Assembly (NCBI GenBank): GCA_019416685.1
Contig: DXWV01000072.1
Coordinates: 14,583 to 78,582 of the forward strand
Source of the DNA: Bacteroides sp.
GTDB lineage: Bacteria; Bacteroidota; Bacteroidia; Bacteroidales; Bacteroidaceae
Length of the DNA stretch: 64,000 nucleotides
Direction: 5' to 3'
Numbering within the stretch: the first letter of the stretch is position 1; each line of letters opens with the position of its first letter. Both the position numbers and the translations under genes were made by a program. The notes beneath the pieces are model-generated. The model was given only the letters and a program-made list of their open reading frames with translations, was not told the DNA's origin and searched no databases. Below are positions 8,635-18,579 of this stretch, one piece after another.

Positions 8635-11600
8635 TCATTTCACAATAACCTTGGTTACTTCGCCAGCACATCTGATGATGTAACAACCCATCTCCTGTAT
8701 TACGAATGTCACCGAGCCATCGGCTTCTTTCGCATCAACAAGCTTACCTGCCACATCATAAACAGTCACCGTTCCATTTACATTCTTAACCTGTATATGA
8801 TCCTCACAAACAGTGACTTTCATGGCTTCTGCCAAATTCACATCAGAGATACCGGTAACATTCGGATCCTGTAACGTAAAGTAAACCGGTTCTCCTTGTT
8901 CCAGATGCAGACTTACTTGTGTATTGCCGTCAGCCAAAGTGGTAACTGAAACGCCGTCAACAGCTTTTTGAAGTTTCCATTCACCCTTTACAATAATCGT
9001 AGCATTGGTTTCCTGTTCAATCCACTTAAACAAATCGTGCGTTTTCGGGCGAAGATTCGGATTAGCTGCTGCAAATGAAATAGTCTTTGCTCCCGTATCT
9101 ACCTTCTCCATCAATAACAATTCCGAGTCAGATGACTTCACATTGGCAAAGCTGAGTCCGTCTACTGCTCCAAAGAACGTGTAAGCTGTAATACCCTGCG
9201 GTTTGTAAGTCAATGCATGCAATTTGTCATTCTGTGCTTCCACTTTAAAAATATCTCCTCCGTTACCGGCAAGTTTTGCAGATAATTGCTGCATCTTTTC
9301 GGGTGTTGTCCCTGGAACAGCCACAAACAGGTATTCTTTATTTTCCGGTTTTACTCCGTGGTCAATATAAGCTTTGGCAGCCATTACCGTATTCATATCG
9401 CCAGTGACATCACTGCCGTCTTCACGCGGAGCTGTCTGATTAGCATGTTTGATAACAATCGGATCATTGCCTTTCGGAATAAAATATCCCGTTGTTTGCG
9501 GAGTTACCAACCATACATCCTGCTCTGAGTTATTAGTTATATTCTCTGCTCCCGGAGCCATCACCTGCCCGTTTACAACCAGGTCACCGCTAATACCTTC
9601 ATGATCGATTCCTTGGAACAGATTCGTAGCCGTAATCATATCATCGCCATAACTTCCTTTTGCACTAATGCCACTACCCATACTAATAAGCATACCATCA
9701 AACGCATAAACCGATTTCTTAAATTGCAAGTTGGTCGGAGTAAACTGTTGACCTCCCCAATCATCACTTTGCAGGAAATCCGTTCCAAAGATACCATACT
9801 GTCCCCAAGCCAATGCTCCGGAAAAATCCTTTTTTGAATACTGGCAATAAGTACCTTCCGTACCTTTCCGCGGCATCATCTCTTTCCATGAAGTATAATG
9901 TACGGTAGTAGCTCCCGGTACCACATTCCAATCCCAACCTCCGGACATTTTACTACCTGTCGCATTGGGCGCTGTTTCAAGAGGATATCCACATACAGCC
10001 GGACCACCATCATACATAACCTCCAAAGTACCATGGCTCTGGTAACGTCCAAACCGGTTACTGGTCGTATAAATTTCCGTTCCCCAGAACTGAGTGGTGG
10101 CACTCCGCATAGTAGCTACCCAGTTATTCTGCCGGTAAATACCAGCCGGACTGTAATTAAACTGATAGTAACCGTCTACTTTCGCCGGCTCTATGTCATA
10201 CTTATCCGTCATAAAGAAATAGTTATAGAATGCAGCCAGCTCCATATCATATTTGGAACCTAAAATGTCTCCGCCACCTTCTATCAGGCGGTCCACATAC
10301 CAGGCTTCTGATGGAACAATTCCACCGCCATCTGTATACGGATGTCTTCCGCAAAGGCTGTTAGCTGCATAATAGTCTGTTCTGTTTGCTCCCTTTACTG
10401 CCATCAGATACATGGATACTATCGCTTTACGAATACGTTCGTAAGCGTCTTTCTTTACCTGAAAACAAGTACCTTTCAGTGTATAAATATAATTGCACCA
10501 TGCTTTATAAGCATACATATATGCATTGTAGTGTGTATCGTGGTGGAAACCTGTTCCGTCCACTTTCAATACTTCCCGGCCAGCCGGAGTATAAATGGTA
10601 TGCAACTCCATGAAGCGAACCATATCTTTCAAGTTCTGAATAGCCTCTTTCTGATCAGTAGGAGCAACAGCCAGTGCAAACAGGTGTTTAAAGTAGTTAC
10701 ACAAATAATCCGCATTCATCCAGGAAACCAGGTAATCATCATCGGCATATACCATATTTGCTTCGAGCATCCAGGTCATCGCCTTTATCATCTCTTTTCT
10801 CTGCTCCTCCGTATATTCGGACATTGCTGCTATAAAACCTGCCGGAATACCATCCACGCTACCATAATGACTATATGTAAGGCGTTCAAAATCATAGAAG
10901 ATACCTTGATCCAGAATATAATCAACATAATCCTTCAATAAGCCCTTTGCTTCCTGATCTCCCTTCTTTGCATGGGCTGCCAATGCTTGTACCCTTTGAG
11001 AAATATCAATCATAATATCGATTGTCAGTTCTTCGCTTCCTCCTAATGCGGGACCATTAATCGAACCGTCTTCATTACGAGTCAAACCGAGGGACGATAG
11101 ATAAGATCGCAACGTTTTCATCGTTACTGTTGTAGTAGGTACTGTAGCCAATGCAGTCTTCAACTTTTCAAAATCAGTAATTTCCTGCGCTGTCGGTTCA
11201 TTGATTACTTTGTTCTGACCGGCAGCATACGCTTTCAGCAATTGAACACGGTCTTTATACAAATACTCCAGATCCGGCATCATCAAATCCTGATACAGTA
11301 CTTTCCAATTGGAAGAGTTAGATGCATCAAAATTCACTTTATCCAGGTATATCTTTGTATTGCCTGCATTCTTTCCGGTATAAGTAAACCGTATATCAGT
11401 TATAGTAGCTGTATTCTTATTCGCATAATCCGAGTAGAAACGGTTAAACTCACGCCATCCTTTAAAATTCATTGAGATGTGACCGGTTTTTACCGCTTTA
11501 CCGGTTTCGTCCAGATAGTCAATCGTAATCTGATCATCACATGGTTGTGAATTATGTATCTCAAAAAATGCGGACTGGCTGCCAATGGTAAATTCTCCGA

Positions 11601-13878
11601 CAGAAACGGTCAATGTTCCTCCGTCCTTCGTATCCCAGCATAAAGCCTGAGTCCCTTCACTGCGATGTTCTTTACTCAATGATAGTGTACTGTTCACTGT
11701 GCTCCACTGTTCCAGTTCCGATACGTTTTCAAAGGTAAATGCTTTCGGCTTGTTTGTTTCCAGTGCAGATAATTTATCGAAACGTACATCATCAATGTAT
11801 GACTCTGCATTGTTCTGGTTATAAAACAATATACAGAAGTTAGTCAAGTCTATATCAGTCGATTCTTCCACGGGTTTCGACTCCCAGAAGTCCGGCTCCA
11901 CTTTCGATAAATCAAAGTCAATTGTGTATTTAACCCAGTTATCGGTCAGCTTTAAGACAACCGACACCTTTTTATTATCAGCCACCTTATCTTGTTTCAC
12001 AACAAAGAAACGACCTCCGGAAGCATCCGAGTTATCCTCTTTCGTGAGAAAAGTATATACTCTGAGCTGAGCTTCATTCATTGATTTGGCATAGAATGTC
12101 AAACGATAAATATCACGATCCGCTTTCCCTTTCATACGTTGTGCCAGGAAATCCTTATACCAGGTGCCGGGCGCTCCGGTCATTCTCGCAACCTTTCCGT
12201 GCTCCGGGTCATCTACAACAGCAAACTGTACTACATTCGGCTGAGGATTATTCGTAACCCATTCATTAAATAGATAAGGTTGTGTTTTAAAGCCCCGGGT
12301 CAAATCCGCATTGTCGAAACCATTGTCTTTAATCTGTATAGCATACTTATCATTTTCCGACGCAGGCAATGGCATCAGATAAATATCACGGTTACCGACT
12401 GTTATGCCTCTCGCCTCATAAGATGCCTTCACACGTGGATTAAACTGATTTGCTTCGTATACTTTTTCCGTTCTCACCAATTGGAACCATCTTTTGAATT
12501 CAGCAAAAAATTCCCATCCCCGTTCATCAAATACAGCCTTGTCAAAGTCGGCTTCATTCAATCCGGCAGCAAGTTCGGTTCCTCCGGCCCGGTTACGTAT
12601 CTGATTTATACATTGGTATGCTAAAGCATCCGGCCCTTTATCCGCTTTATTCTGAGCCTCAGCATAAATCAACAGCACATCTGCATAGCGATAAATAGGG
12701 GTAATACCGCTTGTTTGTGCACTCAGTGGTTCTATTCCTCCATAATCACGGTATTTATTAATAGCAGGGGAACGCATTTCAGATACTTTGAAGTCTTTCG
12801 CTCTTTTCCCCTCACCGAATTTAGTTACAAAATTAAAAGCCTTACGAGTGTCTTCCGGATAACGTTCATAAAAACAGGAATCAGCCAGATAATCACTCCA
12901 GGCACCCGCATTCTCTTCCATTGCCATGTAAGAGATACCATAATTACTGGATCCGACAATGGTATGATTCAACGCAAGAATATGCTCCGTATCGTCTCCG
13001 CAAGTAGCCTCTTTCCACAAATCTTCGTAGCGGGGCAATAAAGAATATTTTCCACTCTCAATTACCTCTTTGGCCGTTTCTTTTGCTAATGTATATTTAT
13101 CTGTCTGTTTAAGGGGCCATCCTGCCATAGTCAGATATACTTCCGCCAGACAAGTCTTTGCTGCCCACTTAGTGGGGGTAGAATTGGCTCCGGCATTCCC
13201 TAAACGTCCCTGTCCCGGCAATTTCTCAGCCGCAGCCTGTAAATTCGGAATAATCACCTGATTGTAAATGTCACTTATTGCATTACGACCGATGACTGCG
13301 CTACCCAGAATATCTTCTTTCTGCTCCGAATCTTTATAAGCCGGTACCTCTCCAAACCAGCGAACCAATTGGTAATAAGCAAACGCTTTAAGAAAATGGG
13401 CCTCTCCTGCATATTGTACTTTGTCACTTTCGGTAAGAGTCGTTGAATTTTGAGCCGTTTCCAGCAAAAGATCACACTCTTTTATCAATGTATACATATC
13501 CTGCCATATGATCTTCACATCACCTTCAAACGCCGCATCTACTTTCAGTTCGTCCATAGCATAATGACGCTTGGCTACCGATCCTCCGACAACATCATCC
13601 GCTCCTAATCCTAAAATCTGCGGACGACAGTTAAATCCCCAATTACCACCCCACAATGTAGTGTATAGCTTATTTGCGGCTGCTTCCAATTCAGCTTTAG
13701 TCGTGTAAGACGAAACGGCTGTTTTAGGTTCTTGTAAAGACTGGCGCTGCAAGTGGTCAGAAACAACCTGAGCATGCGATACCTCATTTGAATCAAACAA
13801 GTTTGCAGGAGCAAACCATGCCGCATAGCCAATGCCGGCAGCCCCACATAATGTCAATGTTAATAAAATGTTTTTCAT
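8635..13878 (-). CDS. SusD-like glycan-binding protein fused to a chondroitinase-ABC-type PL8 lyase
   Basis: One uninterrupted 1747-residue frame. Residues about 55-510 are a complete SusD/RagB domain, close to the separate SusD at 13,988-15,502 (shared WGFNCRPQILGLGADD and FERYP-region motifs), ending at YLMPLP where SusD normally stops. Two beta-sandwich modules follow (about 530-705 and 710-850); the second resembles the chondroitinase ABC N-domain. Then come an alpha/alpha-toroid (about 855-1190), a lyase beta-sandwich (about 1240-1640) and a sorting-like tail (about 1675-1747, ending KVIVK). His1113, Tyr1120, Arg1178 and Glu1268 (motifs DGTGFHHDTHYNAY, LCGRHP, TEIYTTSNRFGRYQSHG) align by eye with H501/Y508/R560/E653 of Proteus chondroitinase ABC. 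The N-terminus (LLTLTLCGAAG) has only a poor lipobox. It probably binds and cleaves the glycan at the SusC porin. Confidence 0.9.
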   Translation of the reverse strand: MKNILLTLTLCGAAGIGYAAWFAPANLFDSNEVSHAQVVSDHLQRQSLQEPKTAVSSYTTKAELEAAANKLYTTLWGGNWGFNCRPQILGLGADDVVGGSVAKRHYAMDELKVDAAFEGDVKIIWQDMYTLIKECDLLLETAQNSTTLTESDKVQYAGEAHFLKAFAYYQLVRWFGEVPAYKDSEQKEDILGSAVIGRNAISDIYNQVIIPNLQAAAEKLPGQGRLGNAGANSTPTKWAAKTCLAEVYLTMAGWPLKQTDKYTLAKETAKEVIESGKYSLLPRYEDLWKEATCGDDTEHILALNHTIVGSSNYGISYMAMEENAGAWSDYLADSCFYERYPEDTRKAFNFVTKFGEGKRAKDFKVSEMRSPAINKYRDYGGIEPLSAQTSGITPIYRYADVLLIYAEAQNKADKGPDALAYQCINQIRNRAGGTELAAGLNEADFDKAVFDERGWEFFAEFKRWFQLVRTEKVYEANQFNPRVKASYEARGITVGNRDIYLMPLPASENDKYAIQIKDNGFDNADLTRGFKTQPYLFNEWVTNNPQPNVVQFAVVDDPEHGKVARMTGAPGTWYKDFLAQRMKGKADRDIYRLTFYAKSMNEAQLRVYTFLTKEDNSDASGGRFFVVKQDKVADNKKVSVVLKLTDNWVKYTIDFDLSKVEPDFWESKPVEESTDIDLTNFCILFYNQNNAESYIDDVRFDKLSALETNKPKAFTFENVSELEQWSTVNSTLSLSKEHRSEGTQALCWDTKDGGTLTVSVGEFTIGSQSAFFEIHNSQPCDDQITIDYLDETGKAVKTGHISMNFKGWREFNRFYSDYANKNTATITDIRFTYTGKNAGNTKIYLDKVNFDASNSSNWKVLYQDLMMPDLEYLYKDRVQLLKAYAAGQNKVINEPTAQEITDFEKLKTALATVPTTTVTMKTLRSYLSSLGLTRNEDGSINGPALGGSEELTIDIMIDISQRVQALAAHAKKGDQEAKGLLKDYVDYILDQGIFYDFERLTYSHYGSVDGIPAGFIAAMSEYTEEQRKEMIKAMTWMLEANMVYADDDYLVSWMNADYLCNYFKHLFALAVAPTDQKEAIQNLKDMVRFMELHTIYTPAGREVLKVDGTGFHHDTHYNAYMYAYKAWCNYIYTLKGTCFQVKKDAYERIRKAIVSMYLMAVKGANRTDYYAANSLCGRHPYTDGGGIVPSEAWYVDRLIEGGGDILGSKYDMELAAFYNYFFMTDKYDIEPAKVDGYYQFNYSPAGIYRQNNWVATMRSATTQFWGTEIYTTSNRFGRYQSHGTLEVMYDGGPAVCGYPLETAPNATGSKMSGGWDWNVVPGATTVHYTSWKEMMPRKGTEGTYCQYSKKDFSGALAWGQYGIFGTDFLQSDDWGGQQFTPTNLQFKKSVYAFDGMLISMGSGISAKGSYGDDMITATNLFQGIDHEGISGDLVVNGQVMAPGAENITNNSEQDVWLVTPQTTGYFIPKGNDPIVIKHANQTAPREDGSDVTGDMNTVMAAKAYIDHGVKPENKEYLFVAVPGTTPEKMQQLSAKLAGNGGDIFKVEAQNDKLHALTYKPQGITAYTFFGAVDGLSFANVKSSDSELLLMEKVDTGAKTISFAAANPNLRPKTHDLFKWIEQETNATIIVKGEWKLQKAVDGVSVTTLADGNTQVSLHLEQGEPVYFTLQDPNVTGISDVNLAEAMKVTVCEDHIQVKNVNGTVTVYDVAGKLVDAKEADGSVTFVIQEMGCYIIRCAGEVTKVIVK

Positions 13879-13928
13879 TGGATTTCTTTTTTTAAGTTAA
13901 GTTTCGCGAACTCTTATCATTCGGCAAC

Positions 13929-13977
13929 CGTAGTTATCCGGCTATCGGCTACTGAAGACAGAGCCCGCTAAACTACG
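13929..13977 (-). other. Structured spacer between SusD and the SusD-PL8 fusion
   Basis: The 109-bp gap holds an outer 7-bp inverted repeat (CGTAGTT/AACTACG, about 13,929-13,935 and 13,971-13,977) with an inner GGCT/AGCC stem. No U-tract follows. It could stabilise the upstream susCD part of the transcript relative to the fusion gene; this role is inferred. Confidence 0.4.
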
Positions 13978-13987
13978 TTTTTCTATA

Positions 13988-15502
13988 TTAATAGACTCTC
14001 GGATTAGCTTCAAAACCACAATCAATTTGTTCCTGTTCGGGAAGTGGCATCAAATAGGTACGACGCTCTTCTTTCGTAATCCCATTCTTTATCATAGATG
14101 CTTTCACACGCGGATTATATTGATTCATTTCCCATACTTTTTCCGTTCTTACAAGTTGAAACCATCTCTTAAACTCAGCAAAAAATTCCCAACCGTATTC
14201 ATCAAACACGGCTTTATCAAACTCTTCTTCGTTCATGTTTTCCGCTTTGTCATACACTCCGCCTCCGGCCGCACGTTTACGAACATCATTCAGGCATTGG
14301 TATGCCAATGTATTGGGACCATGCTCTGCGCGATTCTGGGCTTCAGCATAAATCAGTAATACTTCAGCATAACGATAAATCGGGGTAATACCCGAAGATT
14401 GAGCACTCATTTCTGCCCCATTCGCGGTAGTTGTACCTCCGTAATCACGGTATTTATTGATGGCAGGAGAGCGCATCTGTGTCTTACGAAAATCTTTCGC
14501 TCTTTTCCCTTCACCCATTTTAGTGATAAAGTTGAATGCCTTTCGTTCATCGGCCGGATAACGTTCGTAAAAACAGGAATCTGCCAGATAATCACTCCAT
14601 GCAGCCGTGCTTTCTTCCATTGCCATATATGAAATTCCGTAGTTACTGGCTTGATTTACCTTTTCATGAGGTAACGCAAACATATGCTCCGTCGCATCAA
14701 GCTTAGTAGCTTCTTTCCACAATTCTTCGTAATGCGGAAGCAGCGAATAACCTCCCTTATCAATAATTTCTTTTGCTTTGTCACGGGCAAGTGCAAAATT
14801 TTCTGTCTTTTTCAATGGCCACTCTGCCATGGTCAGATACACATCGGCCAGACATGCCTTCGCTGCCCATCTGGAAGGAGTTTCATTGGAGCCATTATTC
14901 TTCCGTCCTCTTTCGGGCAGGTACTCTTCAGCTATCTTCAAAGAAGGAACAATAATCAGATTATAAATATCTTCTGTCTTGTTACGGGTAATGTTCGTAC
15001 TCCCTAAAATATCTTTATAACAAGTGGAATCGGTAAATCCGGGAACATCTCCAAAATAACGCACAAGATGAAAATAAGCAAATGCACGCATAAAATAGGC
15101 CTCTCCCAAATAGGGTTTCTTGGCTTCATCGGCCATGGTAGGAGAAGCTTCCAATCCTTCTATTAACTGATTACTTGCTTGTATCACAGCATACAGATAT
15201 TCCCAAACCAAACCAACATCATCGCCATGTACATAAAACTCATCAATCAGATAATGACGTTTACTAACCGATCCTCCGATAATATCATCAGCTCCCAATC
15301 CCAAAATTTGGGGACGGCAATTGAATCCCCAGTTATTAAACCACAATTTTCGGTATAGCCCATCGGTCAGGCTCGTTACGTTATCCTGATTATATTCAAT
15401 ATTCTCCGGAGTCGGAAAGCTCAATGGTTCTTGAAATAAATCAGCACACCCGGAAAGCCCTATACAACCCGTAAAAGCTAACGCTACAATATATTTTTTC
15501 AT
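13988..15502 (-). CDS. SusD/RagB-family outer-membrane glycan-binding lipoprotein
   Basis: This 504-residue lipoprotein has a canonical lipobox (MKKYIVALAFTGCIGLSGC, Cys19). It partners the SusC porin encoded 21 bp upstream and forms the lid and glycan-binding surface of the complex. SusD marks include WGFNCRPQILGLGADD, the TPR-like helices around EAYFMRAFAYFHLVRYFGDV, and the C-terminal TPIYRYAEVLLIYAEA and EFFAEFKRWFQLVRTE. It ends in YLMPLPEQEQIDCGFEANPR, a usual SusD C-terminus. It is highly similar to the SusD half of the fusion gene downstream, also at nucleotide level, which indicates a tandem duplication. The family is certain; ligand specificity is unknown. Confidence 0.96.
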   Translation of the reverse strand: MKKYIVALAFTGCIGLSGCADLFQEPLSFPTPENIEYNQDNVTSLTDGLYRKLWFNNWGFNCRPQILGLGADDIIGGSVSKRHYLIDEFYVHGDDVGLVWEYLYAVIQASNQLIEGLEASPTMADEAKKPYLGEAYFMRAFAYFHLVRYFGDVPGFTDSTCYKDILGSTNITRNKTEDIYNLIIVPSLKIAEEYLPERGRKNNGSNETPSRWAAKACLADVYLTMAEWPLKKTENFALARDKAKEIIDKGGYSLLPHYEELWKEATKLDATEHMFALPHEKVNQASNYGISYMAMEESTAAWSDYLADSCFYERYPADERKAFNFITKMGEGKRAKDFRKTQMRSPAINKYRDYGGTTTANGAEMSAQSSGITPIYRYAEVLLIYAEAQNRAEHGPNTLAYQCLNDVRKRAAGGGVYDKAENMNEEEFDKAVFDEYGWEFFAEFKRWFQLVRTEKVWEMNQYNPRVKASMIKNGITKEERRTYLMPLPEQEQIDCGFEANPRVY

Positions 15503-15523
15503 AAATCAATCTGCTTTATATTA

Positions 15524-18500
15524 TTAAAACCCAAAATTCAATCCAATCAGATAATTACGTCCGTTAGGATAATATCCGTAATCGATACCCGAAGTCAACG
15601 GGCTTTTCAATGTAACCTCCGGATCAATACCGGAATAACCGGTAAACAGGAATGGATTCTGGATAGAAGCATAGATTCTCAATGTATTAATTTTCATACG
15701 CTTCACAATCAACTCCGGAAAATTATATCCCAATGTGATACTCTTTACTTTCACAAAATCACCTTTTTCCACATATTGAGAAACAGATTTCTTTGAATTG
15801 CGCTTTGATATAAAACCGGCAATATCCGAATTCTCGTTCTCCGGTGTCCAACGATTCAACCATTCCGGATTGGGACCTAACTCCAACGGATTATCACCTA
15901 CTCCCAAACGGGCCGCACGCGTATAATTATAAATATCAAAACCATGTACTCCAATAACAAACAGACTTAAGTCAAAATTCTTATAAGTCAGTGTATTATT
16001 CCATCCCCACTGAAAAGAGGGTTGTCCATTACCGATAATGGTCTGGTCTTCTACCGTTATCTGCTTATCTTCGCTACCATCCAGATTCTTGTACCGATAA
16101 GATCCCGCTTCTGTTCCCTGTGGAGCATCAGCCAGTTCACTTGTTTTCCAAACGCCATCACTTACATATCCCCACATCGTTCCAAGCTTTTCACCCTTAA
16201 TATTACGGAAATAATCGTTCTGATATCCACCGCTAATAATAGCATATTCCAAATCTCCATCCAGGCTTTCAATAACTCCTTTATTGTGTGATAAAGTGAT
16301 ATTCGTATTCCATCTGAAATCTCTGGTAGCTACCGGATCAGCTCCGATAGTAATTTCAAAACCCTTATTACGTATTTCGGCAGCATTCTTCAAACGGGTC
16401 TTGAAACCGGTATATAACGGTGCAGTCACATCCAATAAAGCATCTTTGGTCAGTTTATCATACACATCTACCGTAAATGTCAGGCGATTGTTGAATACTC
16501 CGAAATCAACACCTGCATTCCACTGTTTTGTACGTTCCCACCGCAAACCTTTCGTTCCGATCCGTTTGGTGGTAAGAGTCAAATTATCATTTGCATCACG
16601 GGTTGCTTCCAACTCCGTCCAGGCTGAATATGCGGCTACAGCCTGGTTTCCTGTTTCACCATATCCGGCACGGAGTTTTAATTGACTCAGGAAATCAACA
16701 TCACGTAAGAATGATTCTTCTTTCATATTCCATGCCAAAGCCATGGACGGAAATTGCTCCCATCTCTTTTCTGACGAAAGATTAGAAGAACCGTCATAAC
16801 GCCAGGAAGCAGTCAACATATACCGGTTCATAAGCACATAATTTACTCTTGCCATATAAGAAAGCATGAATGACCGGGTATGTCCGGAAGAGCCATATAC
16901 TTTTTTAGCCAAAGAGGTATTATTGGCACCTATTTCTTCGGAAATCAACTCACGTCCTTCGCTCTTATTGTTCATATTATTGCTATACTGTTGCTCAATA
17001 ACAGCTGTAGCGTTAATACGATGTTTTCTATTGAACTCTTTCACATACGAAAGGATATTCTGATTCGTCCAGGAATAATTTTGGGTACTGGTAAAAGTAG
17101 CAGAGTTATATCCGCTATTCCACCCACTCAGGCTTCCTTTGGTATTAGTATTCAATGCGCTGGTATTCCCGAACCAGAAATTCTGAGTAGTCCGCAGCGT
17201 CAGTCCTTTCAGGATTGTAAGATCCACATACCCCTGTATTGTAGAGCTATAATAATAACCATCTTTATCTACCTCATTAATATGAGCCATCGGATTGAAT
17301 TTACGACCTCCCTGAATATCTTTATGATGATAGGAACCATCTTCGTCTTTCGGTAAAACGGTATTCGGAAAATTCAACGCATCCACCAATGTATTCTGCC
17401 ATCCGCCAAAGTTCACCCCGGAGTCTTTAGAGTAACTACCATTAAAGTTCACACCTGCTTTTAACCATGAAAGAAGTTCTGTATCTACTTTTAAGCGGGC
17501 ATTGATCAACTTGCGTTGTGACTCTTCAATCGTACCCTCATTATAGTTATAACGCCCTGAAAATACAAATTGAGTTTTCTCATTTCCTCCGGTTACCGAC
17601 AACTCATGTGTGTGCTCCAACGCCACATCCCGGAAAATAGCGTCCAGATAATCATATCCACCTCCATTATAAAAACCTTTCACAGCATCTGTATCGTAGA
17701 AAACCTGAGGATTCAAACCAGAGTTCCGATTAATTTCTCTTCCGTAATCATTGGCTAAATCTGCCATTTGTCCGGGAGACAAAACATCAGGAAGAGTATA
17801 CGGCTTTTTAAAATTGACATATCCGTTATAGTTTATGCTTACTTTTCCACTCTTTCCTTTTTTGGTAGTAATCAGAATGACTCCATTCGCCCCGCGTGAA
17901 CCATAAACAGCCGTAGCAGAAGCATCTTTCAAAACCTCGACAGATTCTATATCTCCCGGATTCAACATACTCAATGTACCTCCGATAAAACCATCGATTA
18001 CTACCAACGGACCACCATCTGCCTTGATAGAATTGGCTCCACGCACACGGATCGTAGCTCCCTGAGTAGGGTCACCCGAAGCGGAAACAATACTAACACC
18101 TGCCATACGTCCCTGAAGTGCATTCTCAATATTATTAGTCGGCGTATTTTTCAGAATATCGTCTGCTTTAACAGAAGCAACCGCTCCTGTTAAGTCCGAC
18201 TTACGCTGTACACCATAACCCACTACCACTACTTCATCCAGAGCTTGCGTATCGTCTTGCAGCGTTATTGCCAGCTTTTTCTTTCCTGCTACTTTAACCT
18301 CTAATGTCTGATAGCCGACAAATGAGATTTTCAAAGTTGCATCACTTCGCACATTGTCCAACTTAAAGTTACCATCCACATCTGTAATGGTACCCATTGT
18401 CGTACCTACCACCAGAACAGATGCTCCAATCACGCCCTCCCCGGCTTTGTCAATAACCTTACCGGTTATAGTCCCTACCTGCGCCCATACCATTTGCGTC

Positions 18501-18562
18501 ATCAGGCAGCAAACTACCAACAGGCTCCACAACCTTTTTGTCGCCAAATTACTTTTTTTCAT
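15524..18562 (-). CDS. SusC/RagA-family TonB-dependent outer-membrane transporter
   Basis: This 1012-residue transporter imports glycan fragments into the periplasm with TonB energy and forms a SusCD complex with the next gene. It has a signal peptide (to about residue 27, ending MVWAQ), an N-terminal carboxypeptidase-regulatory-like domain (VGTITGKVIDKAGEGVIGAS, about 29-110), the TonB-box/plug start (ALDEVVVVGYGVQRKSDLTG) and the SusC plug signature VLKDASATAVYGSRGANGVI. The C-terminal beta-barrel ends in a terminal aromatic (GLNFGF). There is no STN domain, so signalling through an anti-sigma factor is not expected; this fits control by the hybrid two-component system upstream. The start ATG is at 18,560-18,562. 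It lies 17 bp after the beta-helix gene, so they are probably co-transcribed. Confidence 0.97.
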   Translation of the reverse strand: MKKSNLATKRLWSLLVVCCLMTQMVWAQVGTITGKVIDKAGEGVIGASVLVVGTTMGTITDVDGNFKLDNVRSDATLKISFVGYQTLEVKVAGKKKLAITLQDDTQALDEVVVVGYGVQRKSDLTGAVASVKADDILKNTPTNNIENALQGRMAGVSIVSASGDPTQGATIRVRGANSIKADGGPLVVIDGFIGGTLSMLNPGDIESVEVLKDASATAVYGSRGANGVILITTKKGKSGKVSINYNGYVNFKKPYTLPDVLSPGQMADLANDYGREINRNSGLNPQVFYDTDAVKGFYNGGGYDYLDAIFRDVALEHTHELSVTGGNEKTQFVFSGRYNYNEGTIEESQRKLINARLKVDTELLSWLKAGVNFNGSYSKDSGVNFGGWQNTLVDALNFPNTVLPKDEDGSYHHKDIQGGRKFNPMAHINEVDKDGYYYSSTIQGYVDLTILKGLTLRTTQNFWFGNTSALNTNTKGSLSGWNSGYNSATFTSTQNYSWTNQNILSYVKEFNRKHRINATAVIEQQYSNNMNNKSEGRELISEEIGANNTSLAKKVYGSSGHTRSFMLSYMARVNYVLMNRYMLTASWRYDGSSNLSSEKRWEQFPSMALAWNMKEESFLRDVDFLSQLKLRAGYGETGNQAVAAYSAWTELEATRDANDNLTLTTKRIGTKGLRWERTKQWNAGVDFGVFNNRLTFTVDVYDKLTKDALLDVTAPLYTGFKTRLKNAAEIRNKGFEITIGADPVATRDFRWNTNITLSHNKGVIESLDGDLEYAIISGGYQNDYFRNIKGEKLGTMWGYVSDGVWKTSELADAPQGTEAGSYRYKNLDGSEDKQITVEDQTIIGNGQPSFQWGWNNTLTYKNFDLSLFVIGVHGFDIYNYTRAARLGVGDNPLELGPNPEWLNRWTPENENSDIAGFISKRNSKKSVSQYVEKGDFVKVKSITLGYNFPELIVKRMKINTLRIYASIQNPFLFTGYSGIDPEVTLKSPLTSGIDYGYYPNGRNYLIGLNFGF

Positions 18563-18579
18563 ACTATTATATTCTAAAG

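Noticed and set aside
8635..13878. SusD-PL8 fusion as an assembly artefact
   Set aside because: The frame is open over 1747 codons, both halves keep key residues, and the free SusD copy is present separately. It is not fully excluded without reads.
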